64,000 nucleotides of DNA from NIOZ-UU13 sp964444135 (GTDB lineage Bacteria > Planctomycetota > Phycisphaerae > Sedimentisphaerales > Anaerobacaceae). Of this stretch, positions 35,516 to 44,900 are shown piece after piece (position 1 is the stretch's first letter; each line of letters begins with the position of its first letter). The notes below the pieces were generated by a model that ran no database searches, was not told the DNA's origin, and saw only the letters and a program-made list of their open reading frames with translations. The stretch is taken from the NCBI GenBank assembly GCA_964444135.1, contig CAYUFX010000014.1:1-64000 (forward strand), written 5' to 3'. The position numbers were made by a program, and so were the translations under genes.

Positions 35516-36829
35516 ATGGAAAGAAAGTTAGTCCCAATGTTATTGTGTGCGTGCATTCTTTTTGCAGGCTGTCAAACAGTGGAAAAGCAGTATTCTGAAA
35601 CAACAGGCTGGATAAACCTTTTTGACGGTAAGACACTCAACGGCTGGAAGGCCAGCGAGAACAAAGACACCTTCAGCGTCCGCGATGGTATGATAGTGGT
35701 CGATGGTCCCCGTAGCCATCTTTTCTACGCCGGGCCTGTCGAGAACGCAAACTTTAAGAATTTCGAGTTCAAGGCCGACGTAATGACCAAGCCCGGCTCC
35801 AACTCCGGAATATACTTCCACACCGAGTATCAACAGACCGGCTGGCCGGATAAGGGCTACGAGGTCCAGGTCAATAACACTCACAGCGACTGGCGCAAAA
35901 CCGGCGGCCTATATGCTGTCCAGGATGTCCGCGAAGGCGTTAACGATAACGAATGGTTCACCGAACACATCATCGTGCAGGGCAAAAGAATCATCATCAA
36001 GGTCAATGGCAAGACCACCGTTGACTGGACTGAGCCGGAAGACTGGAAGCCGCCGGAAGGGATGCCCGGCCGCAAAATCTCCAACGGGACATTCGCCCTG
36101 CAGGGACACGACCCGAAAAGCGTCATTTATTACAAGAACATAATGGTCAAACCACTGCCCGCAAAGCCGGAAAAACCAATCAAGGCGGTTGTAATTACCG
36201 GCGGGCACGGCTTCGAGCACGACCCCTTCTTTTCTCTGTTCAAGGGAAATATTGATATTGAGTACGTCGAGGCCGAGCAGAAAGACCACAGCGAGATATT
36301 CGAGGACATAAGCGGCTGGGATTACGATGTAATCGTGCTCTACAATATGACGCAGGAAATATCGCCCCAGCGACAACAGAACTTCATCGACTTACTTGAA
36401 AGACAAGGTGTGGGGCTGGTGGCACTGCACCATACGATGGGAGCGTTCCAGGCCTGGCCCGAATATCGCAAAATCATCGGCGGCAAATACTATTTGAAAG
36501 AAACGGCTGAAAACCGCGCCAGCACATATAAACACGACCTTGATATGAACGTGCACATTGCGGATGCCTCACATCCGATTACGCGGGATATGAGCGATTT
36601 CCAGATTCACGATGAGGGATATAAGTATTGCGGCTTTGAAAAGAACAATAAAGTGCTCCTGACCATAGACCATCCGGACAGCGATAAAACCATTGCCTGG
36701 ACGAGAAAATATGGCAAGGCCAAGGTCTGCACTATCCAGCTTGGCCACGGTTCCACCGCTTACCAAAACCCAAACTATCGCCGGCTAATCGCACGAGCAA
36801 TCAGATGGTCCGCAGGAAGACTGGATTAG
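35516..36829 (+). CDS. Lipoprotein with DUF1080 (3-keto-glycoside hydrolase-type) and ThuA domains
   Basis: The protein is 437 residues from the ATG at 35516, behind AAGGAG (an upstream TTG has no site). A lipobox occurs at ILFAGC (cysteine about residue 19). Residues about 30-215: DUF1080/KDH concanavalin-like domain (WINLFDGKTLNGWK, GSNSGIYFHTEYQ, NGTFALQGHDPKSVIYYKNI). Residues about 222-437: ThuA-like class I amidotransferase-fold domain (AVVITGGHGFEHDPFFSLF, GVGLVALHHTMGAF, CTIQLGHGSTAY). DUF1080 proteins are now linked to 3-keto-disaccharide hydrolysis. The ThuA role is less sure. With the oxidoreductase upstream this fits an oxidise-then-cleave route for glycosides in the periplasm. 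Confidence 0.87.
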   Translation: MERKLVPMLLCACILFAGCQTVEKQYSETTGWINLFDGKTLNGWKASENKDTFSVRDGMIVVDGPRSHLFYAGPVENANFKNFEFKADVMTKPGSNSGIYFHTEYQQTGWPDKGYEVQVNNTHSDWRKTGGLYAVQDVREGVNDNEWFTEHIIVQGKRIIIKVNGKTTVDWTEPEDWKPPEGMPGRKISNGTFALQGHDPKSVIYYKNIMVKPLPAKPEKPIKAVVITGGHGFEHDPFFSLFKGNIDIEYVEAEQKDHSEIFEDISGWDYDVIVLYNMTQEISPQRQQNFIDLLERQGVGLVALHHTMGAFQAWPEYRKIIGGKYYLKETAENRASTYKHDLDMNVHIADASHPITRDMSDFQIHDEGYKYCGFEKNNKVLLTIDHPDSDKTIAWTRKYGKAKVCTIQLGHGSTAYQNPNYRRLIARAIRWSAGRLD

Positions 36830-37042
36830 AACTGAATATACGGTGGCCTTAGACTCCAACCATCTCAATCAATCTGTGCTTACCTGTAGCTGATGTGGAG
36901 CGTGAAAAAGGGTATTTCCTTGATTAGGTTGCTTTTTAGATGTACTTTATTGAAGATTGAACAAGAGCAGAAAGCGAGGATCGAAAGCAGGGAAAACACC
37001 CAAAGCATTGATTTAACTGAAAGACAGAGTTGGTGAGTTGAT

Positions 37043-37492
37043 ATGCATTGGAAAAGAAAACATAGATGTCCGGAGTGTAAAGGCAAACTGGAAGACTTCG
37101 GTGTAGATTTGAACACTCAGAAGATTGAGTGCATGAAATGCCACGCCCAATTCAGCCCACTAAAGGTGTTCAAAGATTCTGATATTGTATTTTTCTCAAA
37201 GTCACTTCCACAGGAAAAGCAAAAAGCATTTCTCGCCAAATTGGGATTTGAAAGACAGCCTGTTCGAAGGACACCAAAGCCTCTTTTGTATGGTTTTCTT
37301 TCTTTCATTATTACTGGCGGTATTATGTTCGGGATTATCCTTTTCGTATCCGGGCAGAGGATAATAGCTGTAAGCCCTGTCATTGGTAGTCTCTTGCTTT
37401 GTCTCGGTATTTACGAAACCTGCAAAGATGAAGAGAAACCACGATGGCGCAGGAAAAGAGGGACTGTGCGGTCAGACCCAAGTAATACTTAA
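37043..37492 (+). CDS. Zinc-ribbon membrane protein, unknown
   Basis: The protein is 149 residues. The N-terminus has a zinc ribbon (CPECKGKLEDF, then CMKCHAQF), followed by a soluble linker and two adjacent hydrophobic helices at about 88-110 and 112-130 (FLSFIITGGIMFGIILFVSG). The tail is basic. The family is not recognised. GGTGAG lies before the ATG. There is no operon partner. Confidence 0.6.
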   Translation: MHWKRKHRCPECKGKLEDFGVDLNTQKIECMKCHAQFSPLKVFKDSDIVFFSKSLPQEKQKAFLAKLGFERQPVRRTPKPLLYGFLSFIITGGIMFGIILFVSGQRIIAVSPVIGSLLLCLGIYETCKDEEKPRWRRKRGTVRSDPSNT

Positions 37493-37666
37493 ATCACAGA
37501 AACACTTGCGTTGTTGATGGAAAACTAAGTTTATAATCATCCAGAGCTGCTCCAGCAGCTTTGATGGAAGTAGGCGGTTAGTGGCCTTAAGTGATTCTGA
37601 TGTAAATGCCGGCCGAATTAAAGATTTAGTAAAACACCGCCTGAAACGCCGGGCTAAATGGTTTCG

Positions 37667-37939
37667 TTAGCCGAAGTTGTAGTGCTTTTTTACGGCTTCG
37701 TGGACGTTCCAGGTGCATTCGAGGTCTTCGGGAAAGACCACGAGGTCGCCGGGGCCGAAGCTTACCGATTCCTTGCCGTCTGTAACCGTTACCTTGCCTT
37801 TGAGCAGAAGGCAGGTTTCTTTTTCCGTATATGCCCAGTCGAAGGTGCTGGGCTCGCACTTCCAGGTGGGCCAGGCCTTGCAGGCCGTCACCTCTTGCTC
37901 GGTCGGCTTTTTGACAATCACATCTTTTACACTTGGCAT
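37667..37939 (-). CDS. Small cupin-domain protein (DUF861/EutQ-like)
   Basis: The protein is 90 residues with a strong AAGGAG site. It is a single cupin beta-barrel: motif 1 around WAYTEKETCLLLKGKVTV and motif 2 around FGPGDLVVFPEDLECTWNV. It resembles the DUF861 (cupin_3) group, which includes (S)-ureidoglycine aminohydrolase-like proteins and EutQ, but is very short. It may bind a small sugar or ligand. It is divergent from the HD gene at 38045. Confidence 0.8.
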   Translation of the reverse strand: MPSVKDVIVKKPTEQEVTACKAWPTWKCEPSTFDWAYTEKETCLLLKGKVTVTDGKESVSFGPGDLVVFPEDLECTWNVHEAVKKHYNFG

Positions 37940-38044
37940 ATTATTTTACTCCTTTTGACTATTATCGATTCAGCTTGTATTATACCCCACATAGATGAAT
38001 TGGGAATATGCAACAGGAATTTTTTTACTATAAGTCAGGACTTT

Positions 38045-38842
38045 ATGGAGCAAAAGCAGTTAGACAAATTCAGGGTCTGGTTCGATGATTATGTAGCGGG
38101 CTTTTATGGCGATGATGAAGTCATCAATGCCAATTTGAAACTCAAAGAAGAGCACAGTCGCCGGACCTGTCGGGAGATGCTGTATTTGGCCGGCGAGCTG
38201 GGACTTGATGACAATCAGAAACGGTTGAGTGAAACGATAGCGCTTTTCCACGACATCGGACGGTTCGAGCAGTTTGTCAAATACCGCACATATAGTGACC
38301 TCAGAAGTGTGGACCACTGCCGATTGGGAGTAAAAGTTTTGCAGCAGACCAAGGTGCTTGATGGGATTGACCGGCAGGAAAAGCAGTTAATTGAAAAAGC
38401 GATTGAATACCACGGACGTAAAGAATTGCCGCCGGATTTGAAAGGTCAATGTCTGCTGTTCTCGAAATTGATACGTGACGCTGATAAGATAGATGCGCTT
38501 TATGTCGTAACGGAAAACTACAAAACATACCGGGACAATCCGCAGAAGTTCAAGCTGGACCTGGAGCTTCCGGATGAGCCGGAGTACTCGGCTGAAGTGG
38601 TTGAGGGAATTCTGAATGGTCAGCGTGTAGATTACAGCCGGCTGCGGACGTTAAATGACCTGAAGCTTTGCCTGCTTGGATGGGTCTATGATGTGAATTT
38701 CACGCCGACGCTGAAGCGAATAAAACGACGCAAATTTCTGGAAAAGCTGTCTGACTTTTTGCCAAACACCGAAGATGTTGAAAGGGTCAAAGAAAAAATA
38801 TTCGGATATGTTGATTTTAGAATAGAACAGAACGGAAAATAA
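38045..38842 (+). CDS. HD-domain phosphohydrolase
   Basis: The protein is 265 residues from the ATG at 38045 (CAGGA upstream). A longer frame upstream overlaps the cupin gene and is not used. The HD metal site is seen as HSRRTCREM (first His), ALFHDIGRFEQF (His-Asp) and a later HG in EYHGRKELP, with RDADKIDAL completing the set. Such stand-alone HD proteins hydrolyse nucleotides or other phosphoesters, and the substrate is unknown. It is followed by purC 68 bases downstream. Confidence 0.85.
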   Translation: MEQKQLDKFRVWFDDYVAGFYGDDEVINANLKLKEEHSRRTCREMLYLAGELGLDDNQKRLSETIALFHDIGRFEQFVKYRTYSDLRSVDHCRLGVKVLQQTKVLDGIDRQEKQLIEKAIEYHGRKELPPDLKGQCLLFSKLIRDADKIDALYVVTENYKTYRDNPQKFKLDLELPDEPEYSAEVVEGILNGQRVDYSRLRTLNDLKLCLLGWVYDVNFTPTLKRIKRRKFLEKLSDFLPNTEDVERVKEKIFGYVDFRIEQNGK

Positions 38843-38910
38843 TTGATTATTGGTTACTGATTATTGATAATTGAGTGTTCCGTTACGAACTAAAAATTGA
38901 AAGGGTTTTT

Positions 38911-39810
38911 ATGGAGACGGTTTTGCAGACTAATATTGCGGGTAGCCGGCCGAATAGAGGCAAGGTTCGTGACATATATGACCTGGGCGATAAGCTGCTG
39001 ATAGTTGCGACCGACAGGATAAGCGCTTTTGATGTGGTTATGGCTAACGGCATACCCGGTAAAGGAATTATCCTGACACAGATTTCACGTTTCTGGTTCG
39101 ATTTTCTAAGCCCGGATGTGGAGCACCATATGATAAGCGATGATGTGGGCGATTTTCCCGAGCCGTTCTGCAATCATTCCGAGCAGTTGGCCGGGCGAAG
39201 TATGTTAGTTAAAAAGGTTAAAGTCCTGCCGATTGAATGTGTCGTGCGGGGGTATCTGGCCGGCTCCGGCTGGAAAGAATACAAGGAAAGCGGAACGGTT
39301 TGCGGACAGAAGCTGCCGTCCGGCTTGACTCAGTGCCAGAAGCTGCCGGAGCTGATTTTTACCCCGGCCACCAAGGCCGAGAGAGGAACTCACGATGAGA
39401 ATATCAGCTTCGAGCGATGTGTCGATATTATAGGCAAAGAAGCGGCAAACTATGTGCGGGATAAGAGTACGGAGATCTTCAAAAAGGCCGGCAAATATGC
39501 CGAGAGCAAAGGGATAATCTTAGCCGATACTAAGTTTGAGTGGGGCCGTATCGACGGCAGGATTATTTTGATTGACGAGGTTTTGACGCCGGACTCTTCA
39601 CGTTTCTGGCCTGCCGATAAATATCAACCCGGCAGAGACCAGGAAAGTTTCGACAAGCAGTTTGTTCGCAATTATCTCGAGAGCATTAACTTCGACAAAT
39701 CGGGGCCGGGCGTCGAGCTGCCCGATGATGTCGGAGCCAAAACCAGCAAAAAATATATTGAGGCCTACGAGCAGCTCACCGGTAACAAGTTTGAGGTGCC
39801 AGTCAGTTGA
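38911..39810 (+). CDS. purC: SAICAR synthetase
   Basis: The protein is 299 residues from the ATG at 38911 (AAAGGG upstream). It ligates aspartate to CAIR using ATP. Motifs: RGKVRDIYDLGDKLLIVATD, a PIECVVRGYLAGSGWKEY core, and LADTKFEWGRIDGRIILIDE with DSSRFWP. The length fits the longer, eukaryote/Bacteroidetes-like PurC class. The MFS gene starts three bases after its stop. Confidence 0.94.
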   Translation: METVLQTNIAGSRPNRGKVRDIYDLGDKLLIVATDRISAFDVVMANGIPGKGIILTQISRFWFDFLSPDVEHHMISDDVGDFPEPFCNHSEQLAGRSMLVKKVKVLPIECVVRGYLAGSGWKEYKESGTVCGQKLPSGLTQCQKLPELIFTPATKAERGTHDENISFERCVDIIGKEAANYVRDKSTEIFKKAGKYAESKGIILADTKFEWGRIDGRIILIDEVLTPDSSRFWPADKYQPGRDQESFDKQFVRNYLESINFDKSGPGVELPDDVGAKTSKKYIEAYEQLTGNKFEVPVS

Positions 39811-39813
39811 TAT

Positions 39814-41031
39814 TTGAATAGAAGAATCACCACATTTTACTGGATGCAGTTGTTCGTGCTTGCGAGCGTTCATTTCCTGATTGATATGTTCGCGAGTATG
39901 CTGCCGGCAATCCTGCCCGCAATCCGGGACGAATTTTCTTTAAGCCTGTCTCTGGGTGGTCTTGTTTTGGTCGCGCTGCTTATGACGAGCAACGGCATTC
40001 AACCGCTCATCGGCCATTTGCGTGCCGACAAGCGAAGACCGTTGTTTTTGTATCTTGGGCTGATTTTAGCCGCCGCTATTTGCCTGCTGGGTGCCCTGCC
40101 CAGAGGCAGCGCTGCCTTTTCTTTAATAATTTTGCTTGCCGTCGTCAGTGGCTGTGGAATAGCGATAGTGCACCCGGAAGGGCTGCGGGCTGTGCATCGT
40201 CTTAAAAGCCTTCCGCCGGCGGTCAGCACAGCCGTATTTATGGCAGGCGGCTTTTTAGGCTACGCAAGCGGCGGCGCGGTCTCCACCTATCTCGTCTCCC
40301 GTTTTGGTTTGAAGGGTTTATATCCTCTGGTTCTTTGTCCGGTTATCGGTATTGTTATGGTCGTATTCCTGAGAATCCGCCTGGCGGTCGAGCGGAAAGT
40401 ACGCAATAAAAATGAGGCCCGGACAGAGGAGAATCGGCTGCCTTTTTGGCTCATAATGGTTATGGCAATGCCGGCGGCTGTCTCTACGACCGTTCTTGCA
40501 AACCTTCTGCCGACAGTGCTCAACGAGCTTGGTTTTGAGCTTACCTTCGGCGGCTTTTCCACAACCATGTTTGGTCTGGGCGGAGCCGTAGGCTCGTTTG
40601 TCTGGGCAAATATCGCCGGCAAAAAGGGCGAGCTGAAGTGTTCAATTGCCGCACTTTTTCTTGTGCTTCCTTTCTTGGTGGCGTATCTGGTATTAATAAA
40701 TACCAGAGTGGCTATATGGATATTATTTGGTGCCGGCTTCTGCGCAATCGCCGCTTACGTATTAATGATAACCTTATCGAGACAGGCCGCAGGGCTGAAC
40801 CTCGGACAGCGAATGGGCTTTATGGTAGGCGGCACCTGGGCGCTGGCTAATATCGTTTTTATGGCCCTGCTGCCCACAGCCGAACACTTCGGTGCAAATG
40901 CCATCCTTAAGTTTACCCCTCTGGGCTATTTGTGCTCAGCCTTCCTTGGCCTTTTCGTTATGTTTAAGCCCCGAAACTCTGCCCATACAAAATCACCCGC
41001 CCCACAACCGATATCCAATCAAGGGGCTTGA
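39814..41031 (+). CDS. MFS transporter, fosmidomycin-resistance (Fsr)-like
   Basis: The protein is 405 residues with about 12 hydrophobic helices. The start resembles Fsr: LASVHFLIDMFASMLPAILP, then GIQPLIGHLRADKRRP as the MFS loop 2-3 motif. A central charged loop (RKVRNKNEARTEE) separates the two six-helix halves. A TTG start at 39814 lies three bases after purC; an ATG ten codons later is an alternative. It is an efflux transporter, with the substrate unknown. Coupling with purC is by position only. Confidence 0.82.
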   Translation: MNRRITTFYWMQLFVLASVHFLIDMFASMLPAILPAIRDEFSLSLSLGGLVLVALLMTSNGIQPLIGHLRADKRRPLFLYLGLILAAAICLLGALPRGSAAFSLIILLAVVSGCGIAIVHPEGLRAVHRLKSLPPAVSTAVFMAGGFLGYASGGAVSTYLVSRFGLKGLYPLVLCPVIGIVMVVFLRIRLAVERKVRNKNEARTEENRLPFWLIMVMAMPAAVSTTVLANLLPTVLNELGFELTFGGFSTTMFGLGGAVGSFVWANIAGKKGELKCSIAALFLVLPFLVAYLVLINTRVAIWILFGAGFCAIAAYVLMITLSRQAAGLNLGQRMGFMVGGTWALANIVFMALLPTAEHFGANAILKFTPLGYLCSAFLGLFVMFKPRNSAHTKSPAPQPISNQGA

Positions 41032-41149
41032 GAATACTGTAGTCTCACTGTAAATGCCATGCGGAAAACGCTCAGGAAAGTTTAACAGCAGGTATAACCG
41101 TTTTGCAATGAAGTGGCAGCTTAGTTGTAGATCTGTATTCATGCTCTTG

Positions 41150-41701
41150 TTAGGCAAAGTGTAGCTGCTGTTGCCTTGAATGGATCCGTGTACTAATTCT
41201 TAGGACTCGTTCAAACTTCCTCAATAAGTCCGGCTCGCAGTGTTCAATCAATTTCAATACGTCTTGTTCATCCTCAACTGTATAGAAACTCTTGGTAGGA
41301 GAGAAATAAACGAGTATTTTTTTGTTGAGTTCGCTCAAATTCAGGATATTGTTCAAAGTGCCCTTGCTTTTTCCATCCCACAGCATGAATCCGTAATCGG
41401 CTTCGCCGACCATAAGGACATCTTTAGTGCTATAATAATTAAAATCTTTCTTGCTTCTGCTCGAATGAACATTCCGCGTTTTCCACTTCCCTATGTTGTT
41501 TCGGCAAACATCGCCCATGCAAAATACCAAAACATTTCTATAGTTTTTCTCAGCGAGATATGTTTGCATCGCCTTATCAGCACCATTCGCATCGCCAAGC
41601 AGTAAAAGATGCCCATTGGTAATAATATTGTCAGTGCGTTCTTTTACTGTTTGGTTCAATCGTCCAATTTTGCGGGAACCGCCAAAGAATACCTTAATCA
41701 T
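41150..41701 (-). CDS. SLOG-type nucleotide-binding protein
   Basis: The protein is 183 residues. A Rossmannoid glycine motif opens the protein (FFGGSRKIGRL), followed by LLLLGDANGADKAMQTYL and FMLWDGKSKGTLNNI. These are hallmarks of the SLOG superfamily (YpsA, LOG, DprA relatives) that binds nucleotide-derived ligands. The C-terminal 40 residues are helical. It is translationally coupled (ATGA, 41698-41701) to the ComF-like gene upstream. SLOG proteins are recognised as sensor or effector parts of nucleotide-based conflict systems. The role here is inferred. Confidence 0.72.
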   Translation of the reverse strand: MIKVFFGGSRKIGRLNQTVKERTDNIITNGHLLLLGDANGADKAMQTYLAEKNYRNVLVFCMGDVCRNNIGKWKTRNVHSSRSKKDFNYYSTKDVLMVGEADYGFMLWDGKSKGTLNNILNLSELNKKILVYFSPTKSFYTVEDEQDVLKLIEHCEPDLLRKFERVLRISTRIHSRQQQLHFA

Positions 41702-42288
41702 TTCCTTCCCCTCGTTATAGTAAGCGTAAGAACATACACTCCTTTTACTTTGCCCTTGTTTTTCAATGTTTGAGTTATGGAATTAAGGGTTGCACCTGAT
41801 CTATAAAGGTCGTCAAGCAAAAGCACATTTCGTCCTTCTACTTCGCGTTTAGCAACGTCAAAAGCATCTTTCAGAATCTCCATCCGTTTGTTGAAATCAT
41901 ACACATTCTTGAGTTCGGGAGTTGTCTTAATCTTAACAGCACAATCTGTACATAATGTTATATTGATAAACTTTGAGATACCTTTGGCGACATGTATCAC
42001 AGGTTGAAATGGCCGAGTTCCTCTGGATGGAGGAACGGGAATGATTAAATCCAATGGCCATTTTAAGCTATTCAGAAATTCTGAAGCAGTATCTACGATA
42101 ATCCGAAGTACCGACTTATCAGTCTTATATTTTAGTCGATACAAAAGCTCTCCCATGTCACTTCTCTTGGTGTCAAACTGTGGATGTCCATATTCATCAT
42201 CGCCAATATATTCGCTGCTTATTGTATGGTAATCCAAAGAGTAGCCGCAAGTCCACTTCCCTTTTATCTGCTTTGGTGAAATCTTCAT
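41698..42288 (-). CDS. ComF-like phosphoribosyltransferase
   Basis: The protein is 196 residues with AGGTGGA before the ATG. The type I PRTase fold is shown by VLLLDDLYRSGATLNSI (PRPP loop) and DLIIPVPPSRGTRPFQP, the phrase seen in ComF and amidophosphoribosyltransferase relatives. The N-terminal zinc finger of ComF is missing. Instead there are about 60 residues with WTCGYSLDYHT. It forms an ATGA-coupled pair with the SLOG protein. That suggests the PRTase makes or breaks a nucleotide bound by the SLOG partner, an idea and not an observation. Confidence 0.75.
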   Translation of the reverse strand: MKISPKQIKGKWTCGYSLDYHTISSEYIGDDEYGHPQFDTKRSDMGELLYRLKYKTDKSVLRIIVDTASEFLNSLKWPLDLIIPVPPSRGTRPFQPVIHVAKGISKFINITLCTDCAVKIKTTPELKNVYDFNKRMEILKDAFDVAKREVEGRNVLLLDDLYRSGATLNSITQTLKNKGKVKGVYVLTLTITRGRK

Positions 42289-42550
42289 TATGGTGTTCCA
42301 CCTGTTCTACATGTCAGTTTAAATCATCCACTTTATGCATAGAATATTTTCCTTGTAAATATTTTAATATAGCACATCTTCCCATGCAAGTAAAAACAAG
42401 ATAGAAAGCACACACGGTAAATTTGACTAAACCAACTGACAAAAATCCAACGTTCGGTAGAAATTTTTTTACACAAAATCAGCTCTACGCAGTTATTATT
42501 GTGTGAAAACTGAAAATTTTCAGGTTTTACCCAAGATTGGAGCATTGTAG

Positions 42551-42753
42551 ATGAATCATTCGAAGCGAGCCGAGCTTTTCAGACAGCTACGGACGAAATA
42601 TGCAGGATTTCTGGCATCGGTTCTCTGGAAAGCTGACCGGCGATAAGCAATCTGCCAGCCAAGCAGTCAAAGGCAATAGTGATGCGATACCTGGAACAAC
42701 AGGATTACGGGAATATCGCTGCCCAAATAGGCCCGGCGGTAGCTATTAGGTGA
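42551..42753 (+). pseudogene. Degenerate sigma-70-like factor with large internal deletion
   Basis: One frame from the ATG at 42551 reads MNHSKRAELFRQLRTKYAGF, then LASVLWK, as in region 2 of planctomycete sigma factors. After a shift it continues LTGDKQ, and finally MRYLEQQDYGNIAAQIG, then AVAIR and a TGA at 42751-42753. The last segment looks like the region 4 helix-turn-helix entry (RYLEQQDYxxIAAQIG). About 100 residues between the two parts are missing. It lies 75 bases upstream of the transglutaminase-like gene. Confidence 0.5.
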
Positions 42754-42827
42754 AAAAGATTGAAGAAAATTGTGTGTTAATCGTTTTATATTAAAGTAGA
42801 GATTCAAATGAAAAAAAGGAGATTGAA

Positions 42828-44885
42828 ATGAAAAACTTAAAGAACCGGCGTTTGGTATGGGCACTTGTACTCTTGATATCGGTGTTCTCAGGCAGATTTC
42901 AGACGCAAGCCGCTCAGCTCGAACCGCAGACATTTTACTACGGCATTGAGATAAACGGAGTCCTGTGCGGATACTCAGAGATTAGTGTTTCGCCCATGCT
43001 AAAAGACGGCAAAGATATGACTTTGTTGAAACAAAATGTCTTTGCAATGCTCTCTGCGCTCGGGAGCAAATTCAATACGCAAGTCAAGCTAACATATCAT
43101 ATCGACCCTGCAACCGGCAAATTTTCTTACCACGATAGTGACATTAAGCAAGGTCCGACACAATTAAGTTCCGTAACTTACATTGAGGGAGATAAAGCCC
43201 GCTTTACCTCGACACCCGGCGATAGAGAAACCACTATCACACTGCCGGCGGATGTCGTCCTCGAGAATACACTGTCCTTTCCCCATCTGGTAAGAGACTT
43301 TGTCGAGCGCAAGATGGACAAGGCAAGTTATGAAATCTATGAGGTCATGGAGACTGAGGTTCAGAAATCGACATATACCAAAGCTGGAACCGAAGAGCTG
43401 GAGCTTGCAGGGAAAAGCTATAACGCTCTGGTCCTTGACAAGCTAAACCACAAAACCGGTTTGAAAGTAACAATGTGGCTTGATGTTGAAACCGGACGTG
43501 TGCTCAAAGCTCTCGCCCCGGGTAACAAGGTAAGCTACCTCGCCGACCCCTCCGTTGTGAACAGAATCAAAATGGCGGACGTGGACGATAACCTCTTCGC
43601 CAAAGTCGATGTGGCAATTGCCGATGTTCAAGCCATATCATATATGAAGGTCAAAGCCACCATTGAACCTACAGGATTGTGGGTGACCGAAGAAGGTCTT
43701 AACGTACCTGGCCAGCGTTTTACAGGCACAATAAAAGACAATCTGATAGAAGGAGTTTTTGAGATTGAACATAAGCGGTATGATGGCTCGGACGCCCCGC
43801 CTTTTCCTGCGGATTTCAGCAAAGACCAGTTCCTGAAAAAGTATCTCGAAGCGGAGGAATTCATCGAATCGGACGACCCTGTCCTCATCAAAAAGGCGCA
43901 GGAAATAACTCAAGGCTCAAAGGATTCCTGGGAGGCGGCCTGCCGGCTTAGCAAATGGGTTGCCGAGAACATTGGTTATGCGATTCCCGGCGGAATGACC
44001 GCCCGCAAAACTTATGACCTCAAAGCCGGAGAGTGCGGATCACACTCGATTCTTCTTGCCGCCTTTTGCCGGACGCTTGGAATACCCGCACGTGTCGTCT
44101 GGGGATGTATGTATGTCCCCAATTATGGCGGTGCCTTCGGGCAGCATGGCTGGAGCGAAATATATATGGGCAAGGCAGGATGGATAACTGTCGATGCCAC
44201 AGCCAATGAGATTGATTATGTCGATTCCGGCCACATCCGCATCGGTGAATTTCAATCTATGGTTACGGCCCTTAATCCCGAAAAAATGGAAGTGCTGGAT
44301 TTTAGGGCCGGCTCAATGAAAATGGGACAGACAGAAGAATCTGCATCCCAGATGTACCAGGCATACGTAGGTGAATACACCAACCCTTCTACTAAAACTG
44401 TATTAAAGGTATTTGTTCAGGGTGGAAGCCTGGCCGTTGATATTCCAGGTAAAGTAGTCCTGGCACTGAATGACCCGGATGAAGAGCGTATATGGTATTG
44501 TAAATTGTCGAAGCGGATTTATTTCACATTTAAGAGAAAATATCTCGGCTTTGGCAAAGTCGAGGAAATGCAGATACATCAGATTATCCCTCTGCCAAGG
44601 AAATCAGGGCCCGAAAAAGTAGATAATAATGTTCCCGAAAAATTCAGGCCATATCTCGGCAAGTATTCACTTGCGGCTCTGCAGGCCGAGTTTACGGTAC
44701 TTTATAAAGATGGCAGCCTGGCAGTGGATGACCCCCTTGCAAAGAAAATCGTAAAGCTTCAGCTTCCGGATGAAAAAGGAAGGTGGCTTGATGAATTTAA
44801 TAAAAATACAATCTTCTTCGAGATGGACAACCAGGGCAACGTCGAATCAATGAAGATAGATTCGGTTGACAAATTTACCCGGTGA
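42828..44885 (+). CDS. Exported transglutaminase-like protein
   Basis: The protein is 685 residues with AAAGGAG before the ATG and a signal peptide (residues 1-27, ending TQAAQ). Residues about 30-280 are beta-rich (domain unknown). The transglutaminase core holds the Cys-His-Asp triad: C403 in GECGSHSILL, H440 in FGQHGWSEIY and D456 in VDATANEIDY. Residues about 510-685 contain two roughly 85-residue repeats (YQAYVGEYTN... and FRPYLGKYSL..., each followed by GSLAVDIP/GSLAVDDP), resembling DUF3471-like beta domains. It probably acts as a protease or transamidase in the periplasm. A zinc-ribbon gene follows by 15 bases. Confidence 0.8.
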   Translation: MKNLKNRRLVWALVLLISVFSGRFQTQAAQLEPQTFYYGIEINGVLCGYSEISVSPMLKDGKDMTLLKQNVFAMLSALGSKFNTQVKLTYHIDPATGKFSYHDSDIKQGPTQLSSVTYIEGDKARFTSTPGDRETTITLPADVVLENTLSFPHLVRDFVERKMDKASYEIYEVMETEVQKSTYTKAGTEELELAGKSYNALVLDKLNHKTGLKVTMWLDVETGRVLKALAPGNKVSYLADPSVVNRIKMADVDDNLFAKVDVAIADVQAISYMKVKATIEPTGLWVTEEGLNVPGQRFTGTIKDNLIEGVFEIEHKRYDGSDAPPFPADFSKDQFLKKYLEAEEFIESDDPVLIKKAQEITQGSKDSWEAACRLSKWVAENIGYAIPGGMTARKTYDLKAGECGSHSILLAAFCRTLGIPARVVWGCMYVPNYGGAFGQHGWSEIYMGKAGWITVDATANEIDYVDSGHIRIGEFQSMVTALNPEKMEVLDFRAGSMKMGQTEESASQMYQAYVGEYTNPSTKTVLKVFVQGGSLAVDIPGKVVLALNDPDEERIWYCKLSKRIYFTFKRKYLGFGKVEEMQIHQIIPLPRKSGPEKVDNNVPEKFRPYLGKYSLAALQAEFTVLYKDGSLAVDDPLAKKIVKLQLPDEKGRWLDEFNKNTIFFEMDNQGNVESMKIDSVDKFTR

Positions 44886-44900
44886 AAACGGAGACATAAT

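Noticed and set aside
37658..38044. Long N-terminal extension of the HD-domain gene
   Set aside because: It overlaps the cupin gene on the opposite strand and lacks a ribosome site; the ATG at 38045 has both site and family fit.
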